From BJGV01 sp964194745 (lineage in GTDB: Bacteria > Pseudomonadota > Gammaproteobacteria > Burkholderiales > Nitrosomonadaceae): 64,000 nt of DNA. The stretch covers positions 1 through 64,000 of the forward strand of contig OZ252054.1 in assembly GCA_965248035.1 (NCBI GenBank), written 5' to 3'. This document shows positions 53,734 to 61,985 of the stretch, in pieces. The notes beneath the pieces were generated by a model. That model ran no database searches and was not told the DNA's origin. It saw nothing but the letters and a program-made list of their open reading frames with translations. The first letter of the stretch is position 1, and the number at the start of each line of letters is the position of its first letter. Position numbers and translations under genes: made by a program.

Positions 53734-54201
53734 ATGAATGAGCAAAATTCACAAATAATACTTAGAGTATTTTTCTCGGGAATCCTTGTATTAATATTAG
53801 TTATATTTCCAATCATTTCTCACGCAGGTGATGGCGATGATTTAGTGAAAGCTGCTGCAACTGGAAATCTTTCTAAAGTGCGTACTTTGTTTGAGAAAGA
53901 GACCAATGTAGACCACCAAAACAATGTAGGCGTAACGCCCCTTATGAAGGCGTCTTACATGGGATATGTAGAAATTGTGCAGGCCCTGTTGGCGCAAGGT
54001 GCAAAGATTGATCACCAAGATAGTTATGGTTTTACAGCCCTAATACTAGCTTCCAGGAATGGCCACGATGAAGTCGTGGAGATTCTGTTGGCTAAGGGAG
54101 TAAGGGTCAATCACCAAAATAAAAAAGGTTCTACAGCTCTTGATCATGCCAAGACACAGCAAATTAAGAAACTACTAAAAGTGGCTGGTTCAACAAAATA
54201 A
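53734..54201 (+). CDS. Exported ankyrin-repeat protein
   Basis: 155 residues. Signal-like N-terminus FFSGILVLILVIFPIISHA, then about three and a half ankyrin repeats: DLVKAAATGNLSKVRTLFEK, VGVTPLMKASYMGYVEIVQA, YGFTALILASRNGHDEVVEI and KGSTALDHAKTQQIKKLL. Periplasmic protein-binding role; partner unknown. Confidence 0.88.
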   Translation: MNEQNSQIILRVFFSGILVLILVIFPIISHAGDGDDLVKAAATGNLSKVRTLFEKETNVDHQNNVGVTPLMKASYMGYVEIVQALLAQGAKIDHQDSYGFTALILASRNGHDEVVEILLAKGVRVNHQNKKGSTALDHAKTQQIKKLLKVAGSTK

Positions 54202-54278
54202 ATGTTAGTCAGAACTTTCAAATATGTTGGTTCCTAGGGCTCTGTTGTAATTTAGTCCAAACGATTACTTTTTTTCAG

Positions 54279-54434
54279 AACATCTTCTTTGTGCCAAAAT
54301 CGCACTGTTGTGTCTATAGCAGCCCAATAGCACCCAATGAATTTGTTGGTGTATTTGTTGGTATATTGAAAATAGAAAAAACCTAGATCAGCCTGTGGCA
54401 AGGATTACAGGCTACAATTCGATTCCCGCCGCCA
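54279..54434 (+). repeat. Degenerate A hairpin plus C-type att-like end
   Basis: GAACATCTTCTTTGTGCC then AGCAGCCCAATAGCACCCAA, TTGTTGGTGTATTTGTTGGT and ACAATTCGATTCCCGCCGCC. Confidence 0.7.
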
Positions 54435-54448
54435 TTTACAACTTTCGC

Positions 54449-54477
54449 TTGACATACCAGAACGATCGTTATAGTAT
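54449..54477 (+). promoter_or_regulatory. Promoter with overlapping TetR operator
   Basis: TTGACA (54449-54454), 17-base spacer, TAGTAT (54472-54477). The palindrome AACGATCGTT (54461-54470) lies in the spacer; a related AACGAACGTT is at 55105-55114. Confidence 0.75.
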
Positions 54478-54500
54478 GCTTACCAATGTGCTAACAAAAT

Positions 54501-55082
54501 ATGAATAGACCAAGACAATACGATCGTGAAGAGGTGTTAAAGAAAACCACAAATTTATTCTGGGAGAAGGGTTTTGAAGCAACTTCCATGAATGAAGTGG
54601 TGGCTCGCACAGGTCTTAATAAACATAGCTTGTATAATGAATTTGGCGATAAGGAGAAGTTATTTATCGACTGTATAGATTACTATAATAGTAACTCCAG
54701 TAGATTTTTAAGGGACATACTCGCAAGAAAACCTTTGGGACTGAGTAATATTGAAGCTTTTTTTGAGAATAGAGTGAGCTATGCTGCTTCTGATGATTGT
54801 AAAGGATGTCTTATTTTTAATTCTGTTACAGAGAAGGAGACACTAAGTGAAGAAATTAATCTAATAATCAAATCACGTGTCTCAAAAATCAAGGCCCTTT
54901 TTTATAATTGCTTAAAAGCAGCACAAGAAAGAAAGGAGATTAGTGGTGATAAGGATTGCAAGGCTTTAGCTGATTATCTTACCTGTTTTACTTGCGGATT
55001 AGTGAATTTTGGAAAGAACGAAACAAGAATGAGCGAATTAAGAAAAATGGTAGGTGTAGCATTATCATCAATTAGAAACTAG
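54501..55082 (+). CDS. TetR-family transcriptional regulator
   Basis: 193 residues from ATG 54501. N-terminal HTH: REEVLKKTTNLFWEKGFEAT, SMNEVVARTGLNKHSLYNEF, GDKEKLFIDCIDYY; C-terminal ligand domain with DDCKGCLIFNSVTEKE, typical of the YezE/AcuR-like branch with CxGC-type motif. Near-palindromes before this gene and before the DUF4383 gene suggest it represses both. Inducer unknown; CMD protein nearby hints at oxidative or electrophile stress. Confidence 0.9.
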   Translation: MNRPRQYDREEVLKKTTNLFWEKGFEATSMNEVVARTGLNKHSLYNEFGDKEKLFIDCIDYYNSNSSRFLRDILARKPLGLSNIEAFFENRVSYAASDDCKGCLIFNSVTEKETLSEEINLIIKSRVSKIKALFYNCLKAAQERKEISGDKDCKALADYLTCFTCGLVNFGKNETRMSELRKMVGVALSSIRN

Positions 55083-55104
55083 ATATTTTTTTACACAATA
55101 ACAG

Positions 55105-55114
55105 AACGAACGTT
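55105..55114. promoter_or_regulatory. Second TetR-type operator
   Basis: AACGAACGTT followed by ATAGTA, matching the sequence context AACGATCGTTATAGTA at 54461. Precedes the DUF4383 gene. Confidence 0.6.
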
Positions 55115-55152
55115 ATAGTACTAATATTTTAACAATTTTTAGGAGAAATAAT

Positions 55153-55566
55153 ATGAACAATTTTGCAGTTACAGTGGCATGGATACTCGCCGCGTTGTTT
55201 CTTGGTACAGCTGCATTGGGATTTGTCCCAAATCCACTACTAGGGAAAAACGCATTCTTTGCAACCAACATAGCCCACGATCTCGTCCATCTGGCTTCAG
55301 CAGTTGGGTTCATCGTTGTTGCCGTGCTAGGCGAGAAAGCAGCTGTTTGGTTCATGCAGGTATTTGGAGTGTTCCACATATCGATTGGCTTAATCGGCTT
55401 CACGACACTTGGATCGCAATCAGAAGGCCATTTGTTAAACATCATCCACATTAACTCGTTCGATAACTTCCTGCATCTCGGCTCGGGCATATTAATTGTA
55501 GCTGCCGGTTGGATCTTGAGAAGTTACCAGCATAGATTCATATTTGCACACCGCCGGCAGGCCTGA
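55153..55566 (+). CDS. DUF4383-family membrane protein
   Basis: 137 residues; TTTTAGGAGAAATAAT before ATG 55153. Four helices: VAWILAALFLGTAALGFVPN, DLVHLASAVGFIVVAVLGEK, VFGVFHISIGLIGFTTLG, FLHLGSGILIVAAGWIL. Likely target of the adjacent TetR regulator. Paralogue of 35779-36186. Function unknown. Confidence 0.85.
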   Translation: MNNFAVTVAWILAALFLGTAALGFVPNPLLGKNAFFATNIAHDLVHLASAVGFIVVAVLGEKAAVWFMQVFGVFHISIGLIGFTTLGSQSEGHLLNIIHINSFDNFLHLGSGILIVAAGWILRSYQHRFIFAHRRQA

Positions 55567-55722
55567 TAGATGAACAGTGAGCAGAAATGGAAAGCAACAA
55601 CTTTAAAACCATTATTTAAAGAGTGAATGTAAATATGCAAACGTTGCTGAGTCAACAAAAATTATGCATTTAAAAAGATATTTAAACTACGAATGAGCTA
55701 TCAATTACAACAGGAGACTATG

Positions 55723-56295
55723 ATGACCTTTTCTTTACACGATGAAACTACTGCACCAGAAAATGCACGTAATGCACTCGCTGTAACCAAGAAAAATTTC
55801 GGCATGATTCCAAACTTAGAGAAGGTGATGGCCTCTGCGCCACCGCTCCTTGAGTGCTATGCAGCCCTATGGGATCTTTTTAATACTACAACGCTTACGC
55901 CAATCGAGCGTCAGGTCGTCTTTCTCACAGCCAACTTTGAAAATGAGTGCAACTACTGTATTCCTTGGCATAGCATGCTTGCCAAACAGGCTGGTATAAG
56001 CAAAATCGACATCGATGCATTACGCACCGGTGCGAGGATTTCCGACATCAAATTAGAATCTTTGAGAACATTTACCCGAACGCTTATTGCCAATCGGGGC
56101 AAAGCAACCAAGGCAGAGCTACAAATTTTTCTTGATGCCGGATATTCAGATATTCAGGTACTTGAAGTAATTCTTGGCTTGGCAATCAAGTTAATGAGTA
56201 ATTACACGAATTCGATTGCTGGTACGCCGCTGGACAAGGAGGTAGAAAGTCTACGCTGGAAGAAGCCGGTAATTGAAGAACGGTTCGAAGCTTGA
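55723..56295 (+). CDS. Carboxymuconolactone decarboxylase / AhpD-like protein
   Basis: 190 residues from ATG 55723 (AGGAG 7 bases upstream); longer starts at 55720 and 55693 are possible. AhpD-like fold with NECNYCIPWHSMLAKQAG (C-x-x-C and His) and YSDIQVLEVILGLAIKLMSN. Probable redox or peroxide role. Follows the DUF4383 gene by ~150 bases. Confidence 0.85.
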   Translation: MTFSLHDETTAPENARNALAVTKKNFGMIPNLEKVMASAPPLLECYAALWDLFNTTTLTPIERQVVFLTANFENECNYCIPWHSMLAKQAGISKIDIDALRTGARISDIKLESLRTFTRTLIANRGKATKAELQIFLDAGYSDIQVLEVILGLAIKLMSNYTNSIAGTPLDKEVESLRWKKPVIEERFEA

Positions 56296-56491
56296 CGGCT
56301 TCATTGATATAGTTCAGTCATAAAATACGAAATTATTTGTATACCTGACATTCAGGCGAGCAATCTCGAATGTCTGCTCTGTGCCAAAAGCAGACATTCG
56401 ATCCTGAGAGGCAATCCCATAGATTGGCTGCCTGTTAAAACAGGCGCATAATATGCCTATCACTAACATACTTATAAATAAGAAATGAAAT

Positions 56492-56944
56492 ATGGGTGAG
56501 TTTGAAGAGCAAATTATTGTATCGGCATAGCCAGATAAGGTTTGGGATGTCCTGGCAGACATTAGAAATATTTATCTATGGAATCCTGGGGTCGTTCGGT
56601 CCAGGCTGACAACACGCGGAGAAGTTCGTGTAGGTACGCGCAGACTTTGTAATTTAGGGGGCAAGAACTATCTAGATGAGGAAGTCATCGAATTTGAGAA
56701 GCCTCACAGACTGACTATGCGTATCAATGATCCGAATCTTCCTTTCAAGACAGCAGAAATACGGTTTACAGTTGAGCCTCAAGGGGACAAAACACTTGTT
56801 AGGGTTTCGCCCAAATATCAGCTTAAATTTGGCTTACTTGGGAGCATTCTTGATACGATTATGGTGCGCTCACAGTACCGCAAAGGTATGCAAGAATTGT
56901 TGCATGGATTAAGGAACTATGTAGAGCAGAGTGTCGCAAACTAA
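56492..56944 (+). pseudogene. SRPBCC-superfamily gene, nonsense copy
   Basis: Identical to 51482-51934 except TCG (Ser13) changed to TAG at 56528-56530. Translation could resume only at internal ATGs such as 56717, which would lack the N-terminal half. The duplicate is therefore inactive. Confidence 0.9.
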
Positions 56945-56996
56945 CCAAACTTAGTTACTAATAATAGTCAGAAGACCCCATTAGTTTAGATATGGT

Positions 56997-57470
56997 ATGA
57001 ACATGGAAGATGATAAAAACGGAGCTGCTGTAAAGTTTCCACCTCCCTTGATTTTTCTATTTTTGCTGCTCGCTGCCTATGGATTGCAGCACATTTGGCC
57101 CATAGGCATCGGAGCCTCATCAGGACTCAAGTACATTGGAGGAGGAGTAGTCATGTTGGGAATAGGCATTGTCATTCTCGTCGCTCAATCTTTTAAAAAC
57201 GCCGAGACAAATATCGAACCATGGAAGCCCACCACTAGAATTATTTCCACAGGAATTTACGCCTACTCACGTAATCCTGTTTATGCGGGGTTTTGCTTAG
57301 TATCAATTGGTATAGGCATTATCTTAAATAGCTTTTGGATTCTAATCAGCTTTCTACCTTCGGCAATTCTAGTCTATTACGTTGCAATTAAGAAGGAAGA
57401 AATATATTTAGAGAAAAAATTCGGGGAAGAGTATATATATTATAAGAACAAGGTGAGGCGTTGGTTGTAA
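56997..57470 (+). CDS. ICMT-like membrane methyltransferase, second copy
   Basis: 157 residues, same protein as 51987-52460 (GIYAYSRNPVYAGF, EKKFGEEYIYYKNKVRRWL). The upstream SRPBCC partner is dead in this copy. The gene may be redundant or contribute dosage. Confidence 0.9.
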   Translation: MNMEDDKNGAAVKFPPPLIFLFLLLAAYGLQHIWPIGIGASSGLKYIGGGVVMLGIGIVILVAQSFKNAETNIEPWKPTTRIISTGIYAYSRNPVYAGFCLVSIGIGIILNSFWILISFLPSAILVYYVAIKKEEIYLEKKFGEEYIYYKNKVRRWL

Positions 57471-57492
57471 TGCTGAGGTTATAGTTTTCTGT

Positions 57493-57524
57493 GAATGTCC
57501 GCTTTGTGCCAAAAGTGGACATTC
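57493..57524 (+). repeat. A-type hairpin repeat
   Basis: GAATGTCCGCTTT, GTGCC, AAAAGTGGACATTC. Confidence 0.9.
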
Positions 57525-57710
57525 AGTCAGGTACTGGTAATCCACCCCATGCACGTAATATCTGGCTTAGTCAGGGAGGGTCGGTTAGCCTTAGCGGATG
57601 GACACCCATAACTGTTATGACTCAAGCACAGATACAGGCAGCAGCCCTTAGAAACAAACGACTTCGGTAACAATTCGGAGAGAATTAGATATAGGTTTAC
57701 TTTGACTCGT

Positions 57711-58061
57711 TTATCCAAAAGCATTTTTTATGTCTTCAAACTTTGCCGTGATAGCGTGGACATTAGTGTAGCCCATTTCTTGTAGCGTTAAAGCTGCTAG
57801 TGATGCGCGACCACCACCGCCACAGTGGATCAATATCAACGTGCCTGGATCAGAGCAGAGTTTTGGTACTTTCATTTCGATTAAACCGCGAGAGATATTT
57901 ATGGAGCCTACGAGTTTGGAATTGGCCGCACTTTCGGCCTCCCGCACATCGATAATAACGGCATTTTCAGAATTCTCATATAATGCCTTGGCGGATGGTA
58001 CATCAAGGCAATTAATCCGTGTTTGAGCTTCAGCTATCAATTCACTGGCGGTTTTTATCAT
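57711..58061 (-). CDS. Rhodanese-like sulfurtransferase domain protein
   Basis: 116 residues, single rhodanese domain: NAVIIDVREAESAANSKLVG, INISRGLIEMKV, active-site loop LIHCGGGGRASLAALTLQEM with the persulfide-forming Cys. Small cytoplasmic sulfur carrier or signalling protein. ATG 58061 overlaps the stop of a short upstream frame. Confidence 0.92.
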   Translation of the reverse strand: MIKTASELIAEAQTRINCLDVPSAKALYENSENAVIIDVREAESAANSKLVGSINISRGLIEMKVPKLCSDPGTLILIHCGGGGRASLAALTLQEMGYTNVHAITAKFEDIKNAFG

Positions 58062-58159
58062 AATAATTCCTCTGGCATAAATTTCATAACGCCTTCAATA
58101 TCATGCTTATCCCACGCGGCTGAATATTCTTCTATTTCCTCTAGTTCTTCAATTTTCAC
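58058..58159 (-). CDS. Short coupled peptide, possible SnoaL-like remnant
   Basis: 33 residues from GTG 58159 with AAGGA 7 bases before. EEYSAAWDKHDIEGVMKFM resembles the first helix of SnoaL/NTF2-like proteins. It ends ATGA on the rhodanese start. Either a leader peptide or the 5' stub of a deleted gene. Confidence 0.45.
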   Translation of the reverse strand: MKIEELEEIEEYSAAWDKHDIEGVMKFMPEELL

Positions 58160-58193
58160 AGATCATCCTTCAATTGTCATAACAGCTAATTAA

Positions 58194-58331
58194 CTACCGA
58201 TGATACAGAGTATTATCTGTGTAATGTTCCTTGAAAGGATTGATATTTTCTAAAATCCAAGTCGCCACATAAAATACTATTACTGGAATTATTAGACCAA
58301 ATGCCAAGACATAAAAAATTTGTTTAATCAT
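58194..58331 (-). CDS. Very small membrane protein
   Basis: 45 residues from ATG 58331: IKQIFYVLAFGLIIPVIVFY, VATWILENINPFKEHY. One membrane helix. Near-copy of 34535-34639 including about 150 bases of context. Confidence 0.5.
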   Translation of the reverse strand: MIKQIFYVLAFGLIIPVIVFYVATWILENINPFKEHYTDNTLYHR

Positions 58332-58585
58332 GATTATACCAATCAATCTTTTGTCAGTATGAGAAACAACGAGACTAGTTTTTTCATTGCATATATCCAT
58401 TTCATCTTTAAGGAAAGATCGAGAACAATCCCTTTCCAAACATTAAAGAAAATGAATACTTAATTTCTAAACGTAACGATTTCTGTCAGAGTGACAGTAG
58501 AAGAGGGGAGAATCGTTAACCCCGAGTAAAGAGTTTTTTTATCATACTCCAAGAAATGATAGTCAGAAGAGTTTTAGTACCCTGA

Positions 58586-58740
58586 GTGTCTGCTGTGTGC
58601 CAAAGCGGACAGTTGCGTCTATAGCAGTCCAATTGTATCCAATGAATTTGATGGTATATTTGTTGGTAATTTGAAAATGAAAAATTTTTAGATCAGCTTG
58701 TGGTAACGATTACAGACTACAATTCGATTCCCGCCGCCCA
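58586..58740 (+). repeat. Degenerate A hairpin plus C-type att-like end
   Basis: GAGTGTCTGCTGTGTGCC, AGCAGTCCAATTGTATCCAA, ATATTTGTTGGTAATTTG and ACAATTCGATTCCCGCCGCC. Confidence 0.7.
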
Positions 58741-58793
58741 TGTTCAATGACTGTCTTAATAATGCTACTAGCTGTTGTACGCGAAGATACAGA

Positions 58794-58985
58794 TTATTTT
58801 TTAGTATCATTTGTTGCATTGGTTAATAATACTTGAAACTTGGCTTTATAGTCTTTGTGAACAAAAATTTGTTCGCCACCTTGAAAGCTATAACACGTTA
58901 TCTCTCCACTTCTATATACGGCATATGAGGCGAGCAACCAATTTGTCAATTCTTGACACTTAACGTTATACAAAATAATGACCAT
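58794..58985 (-). CDS. Small hypothetical protein
   Basis: 63 residues with CQELTNWLLASYAVYRSGEI and a Lys-rich end. Divergent from the DinB-like gene 14 bases away. Not recognised; coding is uncertain. Confidence 0.4.
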   Translation of the reverse strand: MVIILYNVKCQELTNWLLASYAVYRSGEITCYSFQGGEQIFVHKDYKAKFQVLLTNATNDTKK

Positions 58986-58998
58986 GATAGGATAAAAA

Positions 58999-59541
58999 AT
59001 GAGTAATTTATTTTTAAGGACAGCAGTCCGAACTTGGTTTACTCTAACGAGCCGAGATCAGGCATCAACACAGATTCAAAAATTGTGCGATCGCTATCTT
59101 GCGCTTGCGGCACTGATTGATGCTGAGAGTGGGTTATTGGTTGTTCATGTTCCGAAGATGTTAGGAGTTGATGAAGACATGCGAAACTGGTCATTCTTCA
59201 AGATACTTGAACATAACGCGATTGTGAACCGAAGTTTTACATCAATTATTGAAAGCTTGGTTCGTGGTGAAGAACCGGAGAGGGCTGGAGCCATAGATAT
59301 GAAAAGGGATGTGATGCCCTCTAAAAATCCGGGGACAGAACAAATAGAATCTTTTCGCAATTCAGTAACTGAGCATATAAAGGCTGTTTCAGATTCTCAG
59401 TGTCTTCGTGACAGCCCTACAAAACATCACCCGGTTTTTGGAACACTTAATGCACATCAATGGCATTGCATGTTTGGTTTCCATCTTTTTATTCACTATA
59501 AGCAGGCGAAATACATAATCAGTAAAATAACTGAAATATAA
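58999..59541 (+). CDS. DinB-superfamily (DUF1569-like) protein
   Basis: 180 residues from ATG 58999. Four-helix bundle pattern with FKILEHNAIVNRSFTSIIES, and HPVFGTLNAHQWHCMFGFHL then FIHYKQAKYI, whose spaced His residues match the metal site of DinB-like thiol-transferase proteins. Cytoplasmic; possible bacillithiol- or glutathione-like chemistry, unproven. Confidence 0.7.
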   Translation: MSNLFLRTAVRTWFTLTSRDQASTQIQKLCDRYLALAALIDAESGLLVVHVPKMLGVDEDMRNWSFFKILEHNAIVNRSFTSIIESLVRGEEPERAGAIDMKRDVMPSKNPGTEQIESFRNSVTEHIKAVSDSQCLRDSPTKHHPVFGTLNAHQWHCMFGFHLFIHYKQAKYIISKITEI

Positions 59542-59752
59542 AGCAGTTAATGACAAGAGATGGGTAGATTCCCACAAAGGAGCCCAAAATTTATCCTTAG
59601 CGTACGTTTCCACACCATTGGATTTCAAACCCCGATATTAGATTACAATAAATTCCTTAGAGTAACTTTTCGTACCATTGGACTTCAGACCTCATGACGC
59701 ACGTGTATCATCAGATGTTGCGTACTAAGTAAGGAGATCTTGGGAATTGTTT

Positions 59753-59784
59753 GAATGTCTGCTTTGTGCCAAAAGCAAATTTTC
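59753..59784 (+). repeat. A-type hairpin repeat, 3' arm decayed
   Basis: GAATGTCTGCTTT, GTGCC, AAAAGCAAATTTTC. Nothing else recognised in 59542-59976. Confidence 0.7.
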
Positions 59785-59976
59785 AAGTTTCCAAGGTACT
59801 ATTTGATCAGACAGCAGAAGTAAATTTCATCTGTCTGTTATATTATGTATTTGCTGATAGCCAAAGTGGCGTTATTATCAATATATAAAACGCTTAGCAT
59901 GAATCCGCATACTTCTCTGTTTTCAATGGCACTGACTAGCGGGTCAGTCTAATAACTGTAGTGTTTTAAGAAACTC

Positions 59977-60738
59977 ATGAGCGACGAATTACTTGTCATA
60001 CTTGTTCTATCTGTTATTGCAGTTTGCGTGGCCTATTGGTATGCGCGTCGAGCAAAGTCTGATGGTTTGTCGTCACTACAGTCGGACGTGACACAACCCG
60101 TTTCGCCATCACCAGAACAAACTCAACAGGAGATAGACCCATTCTTGCAGCAAGTGGTTGCTGATAAGGCACACATTGACGGGGCTGTCATCACTGCGGT
60201 GCAGCAGCATGAGCGCGAGCTTGAACAACGATTTTCCGGTGACGCGAAATACGTAAAACTTAAGGAGCAGCTATCTCAATTCGCAAGCATGAATGAGCTA
60301 GACGAAGCGCTAATTGCGCTCTGGGAGGAGATAGAGTATTACCCTACGCGGTCAAGCGAAGATGACTTTGATTGGAACAAATTAAATCTAATAGGCATTG
60401 GCGGTTTAAGTGAGGGAGACACAAACTCAGTCGAGTTTATGCGCGGTGCTCAGCGCTTCAAAGTAACGGAGCGAACCCGAAGTGAGGTGAAAGGCCTGAA
60501 TGTCGATCTCTCGTTCTTTGAAGATGGTGAAGAAGTCTTTGCTATCGATTGCTTATATAACTCTGGGGATGAAGGGGTTGGCCATATTTGCCAGCATATC
60601 TCCACCTTTAAAAAACGGGGTAACTGGCCGAAGGTACTGCTTGAGTATTACGGTCAGATTAAGATCGAAAAGGGAAAATCCTTGAATGCGGTTAAATACT
60701 TTTGTGCAGCTGAGATCAAGTCGCGTTTTGAAGAGTAG
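59977..60738 (+). CDS. Hypothetical membrane-anchored protein
   Basis: 253 residues. N-terminal helix LVILVLSVIAVCVAYWYARR, a Ser/Pro/Gln-rich linker, then a soluble alpha/beta domain (LNLIGIGGLSEGDTNSVEFM, GLNVDLSFFEDGEEVFAIDC). Not recognised. Base composition is higher in GC than nearby intergenic DNA. Monocistronic. Confidence 0.7.
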   Translation: MSDELLVILVLSVIAVCVAYWYARRAKSDGLSSLQSDVTQPVSPSPEQTQQEIDPFLQQVVADKAHIDGAVITAVQQHERELEQRFSGDAKYVKLKEQLSQFASMNELDEALIALWEEIEYYPTRSSEDDFDWNKLNLIGIGGLSEGDTNSVEFMRGAQRFKVTERTRSEVKGLNVDLSFFEDGEEVFAIDCLYNSGDEGVGHICQHISTFKKRGNWPKVLLEYYGQIKIEKGKSLNAVKYFCAAEIKSRFEE

Positions 60739-60892
60739 GCAGACGATAGTCGGCTGCGTCTAAGGAGATACTCAACCTTTCATTCCAGCAGACTTCGCTA
60801 CGTTACGTTGCTGATATGAAGATTTGAACGTCCGCTTTGGGTTGAGAGCTGTTATTTGTAAAAGTCTGCCTTGTCCAAAAACAGACGATTGC

Positions 60893-60943
60893 ATTTAGTT
60901 TCCAATACAATCCAATAAAAGCCAATCATTCAGGGGATATTTT
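60893..60943 (+). repeat. Left half of a D repeat split by transposon 4
   Basis: TTTCCAATACAATCCAATAA to CAGGGGATATTTT, where it stops at the transposon. The right half resumes at 62988. Confidence 0.8.
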
Positions 60944-60990
60944 ACGCGTTATTATATTTCCCATACCCAATTCGGGAAAGGGGGTGTAAA

Positions 60991-61826
60991 ATGAACTCCC
61001 ATGAAATAATAAGTCAGGAGAGCGCCAGAGTGAGGAAGTTTAATCCTTATGAAGCATACTCGCTTGGCAAGCAGTTGTTTCCAATCCTAAAATTTGAAGT
61101 TAGAAACTACGATTTCTCTGAAATTCAATGGGATCTTTATATTGCGCGGGAAGCATTACTTGGACGGTGCGTTCCGCAACGATTTTTCAACCTACTTCTA
61201 TAAGGGCTGCACGCGCGGTTATATTGTCTATCAACAAGGTTCTTCCAAGTAATTGGGATGAAATAATGCTTAAACTTGATGCTAAAACGCAGATAGAAAC
61301 ATACTACATTTCGATGTTGCAAACCACCGTAAAAGATTTGGAAACAGTACTTAGCAATGACATGCCAGGAGTTTCTACTTATGTTGTCTCCCAAAAGGGT
61401 ATCTATAAAACGGATGATTTAATTATCCATGCGGATCAACATTTTCCGGAAGATATTAGAGAGTTGATTCCAGATCAGGCTAAAAAGGACTTAATAGAAG
61501 CTGGTAAGTGTTTGGCGTTTGAAGTACCTACAGCCTGCGTTTTTCATTTGTGGAGAGTAGTCGAGACAGTAATGGGTGCTTACTACGAGAAACTTACTAA
61601 GAGCACGTTCAAAAAAGATAATGTAGCCAAAAATTGGTCTGAATATATCAAGGCTCTAAATGCCAAAAGCGCAAATGAGAGCATTACCATTTATCTAGAT
61701 CATATTAGAAACAACTATAGAAACCCACAAACACATCCAGAAGCAATGCTAGAAGTGAATGATGCCTCGGCATTATTCGGTGTAGCTACGAGCGCGATCC
61801 ACCAGATGATTTTGGAAATTCAGTAA
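60991..61826 (+). pseudogene. Hypothetical passenger gene, frameshifted
   Basis: The first frame from ATG 60991 (NPYEAYSLGKQLFPILKFEV) ends at 61203. The continuation is in another frame from about 61180: LSINKVLPSNWDEIML, LETVLSNDMPGVSTYVVSQK, GKCLAFEVPTACVFHLWRVV, DHIRNNYRNPQTHPE to 61826. The combined ~280 residues resemble an uncharacterised family found in genomic islands. Function unknown. Its 3' end overlaps the antisense small gene. Confidence 0.65.
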
Positions 61827-61959
61827 CTTTAGGAGAAATATTCTTTAATGTTTTCTCAAATGCTTTTCCACTTTCATCCACTTCTAGCTTGCGAGCAGTC
61901 TCAACAAAACGCTGAGACTGCTCCGCATCATCAGGTTTCAGCTTTGACTTTTTTGGCAT
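61786..61959 (-). CDS. Small ISXO2-associated protein
   Basis: 57 residues: MPKKSKLKPDDAEQSQRFVE, TARKLEVDESGKAFEKTLKN. Follows the transposase by 26 bases. The EQSxRFxETARxLExDESGxxFE pattern is one I associate with proteins encoded beside ISXO2-like transposases. The last ~12 residues lie over the passenger gene and may be foreign. Confidence 0.65.
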   Translation of the reverse strand: MPKKSKLKPDDAEQSQRFVETARKLEVDESGKAFEKTLKNISPKVTEFPKSSGGSRS

Positions 61960-61985
61960 ATGGGTTCCTCTTGCGCCAAGGTTCC

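Larger units (their letters stand above)
56369..57515 (+). repeat. Duplicated two-gene cassette, copy 2
   Basis: Same sequence as 51359-52505, offset 5010. Left edge in hairpin 56368-56399, right edge in hairpin 57493-57524; flanks on both sides differ from copy 1. Confidence 0.93.
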
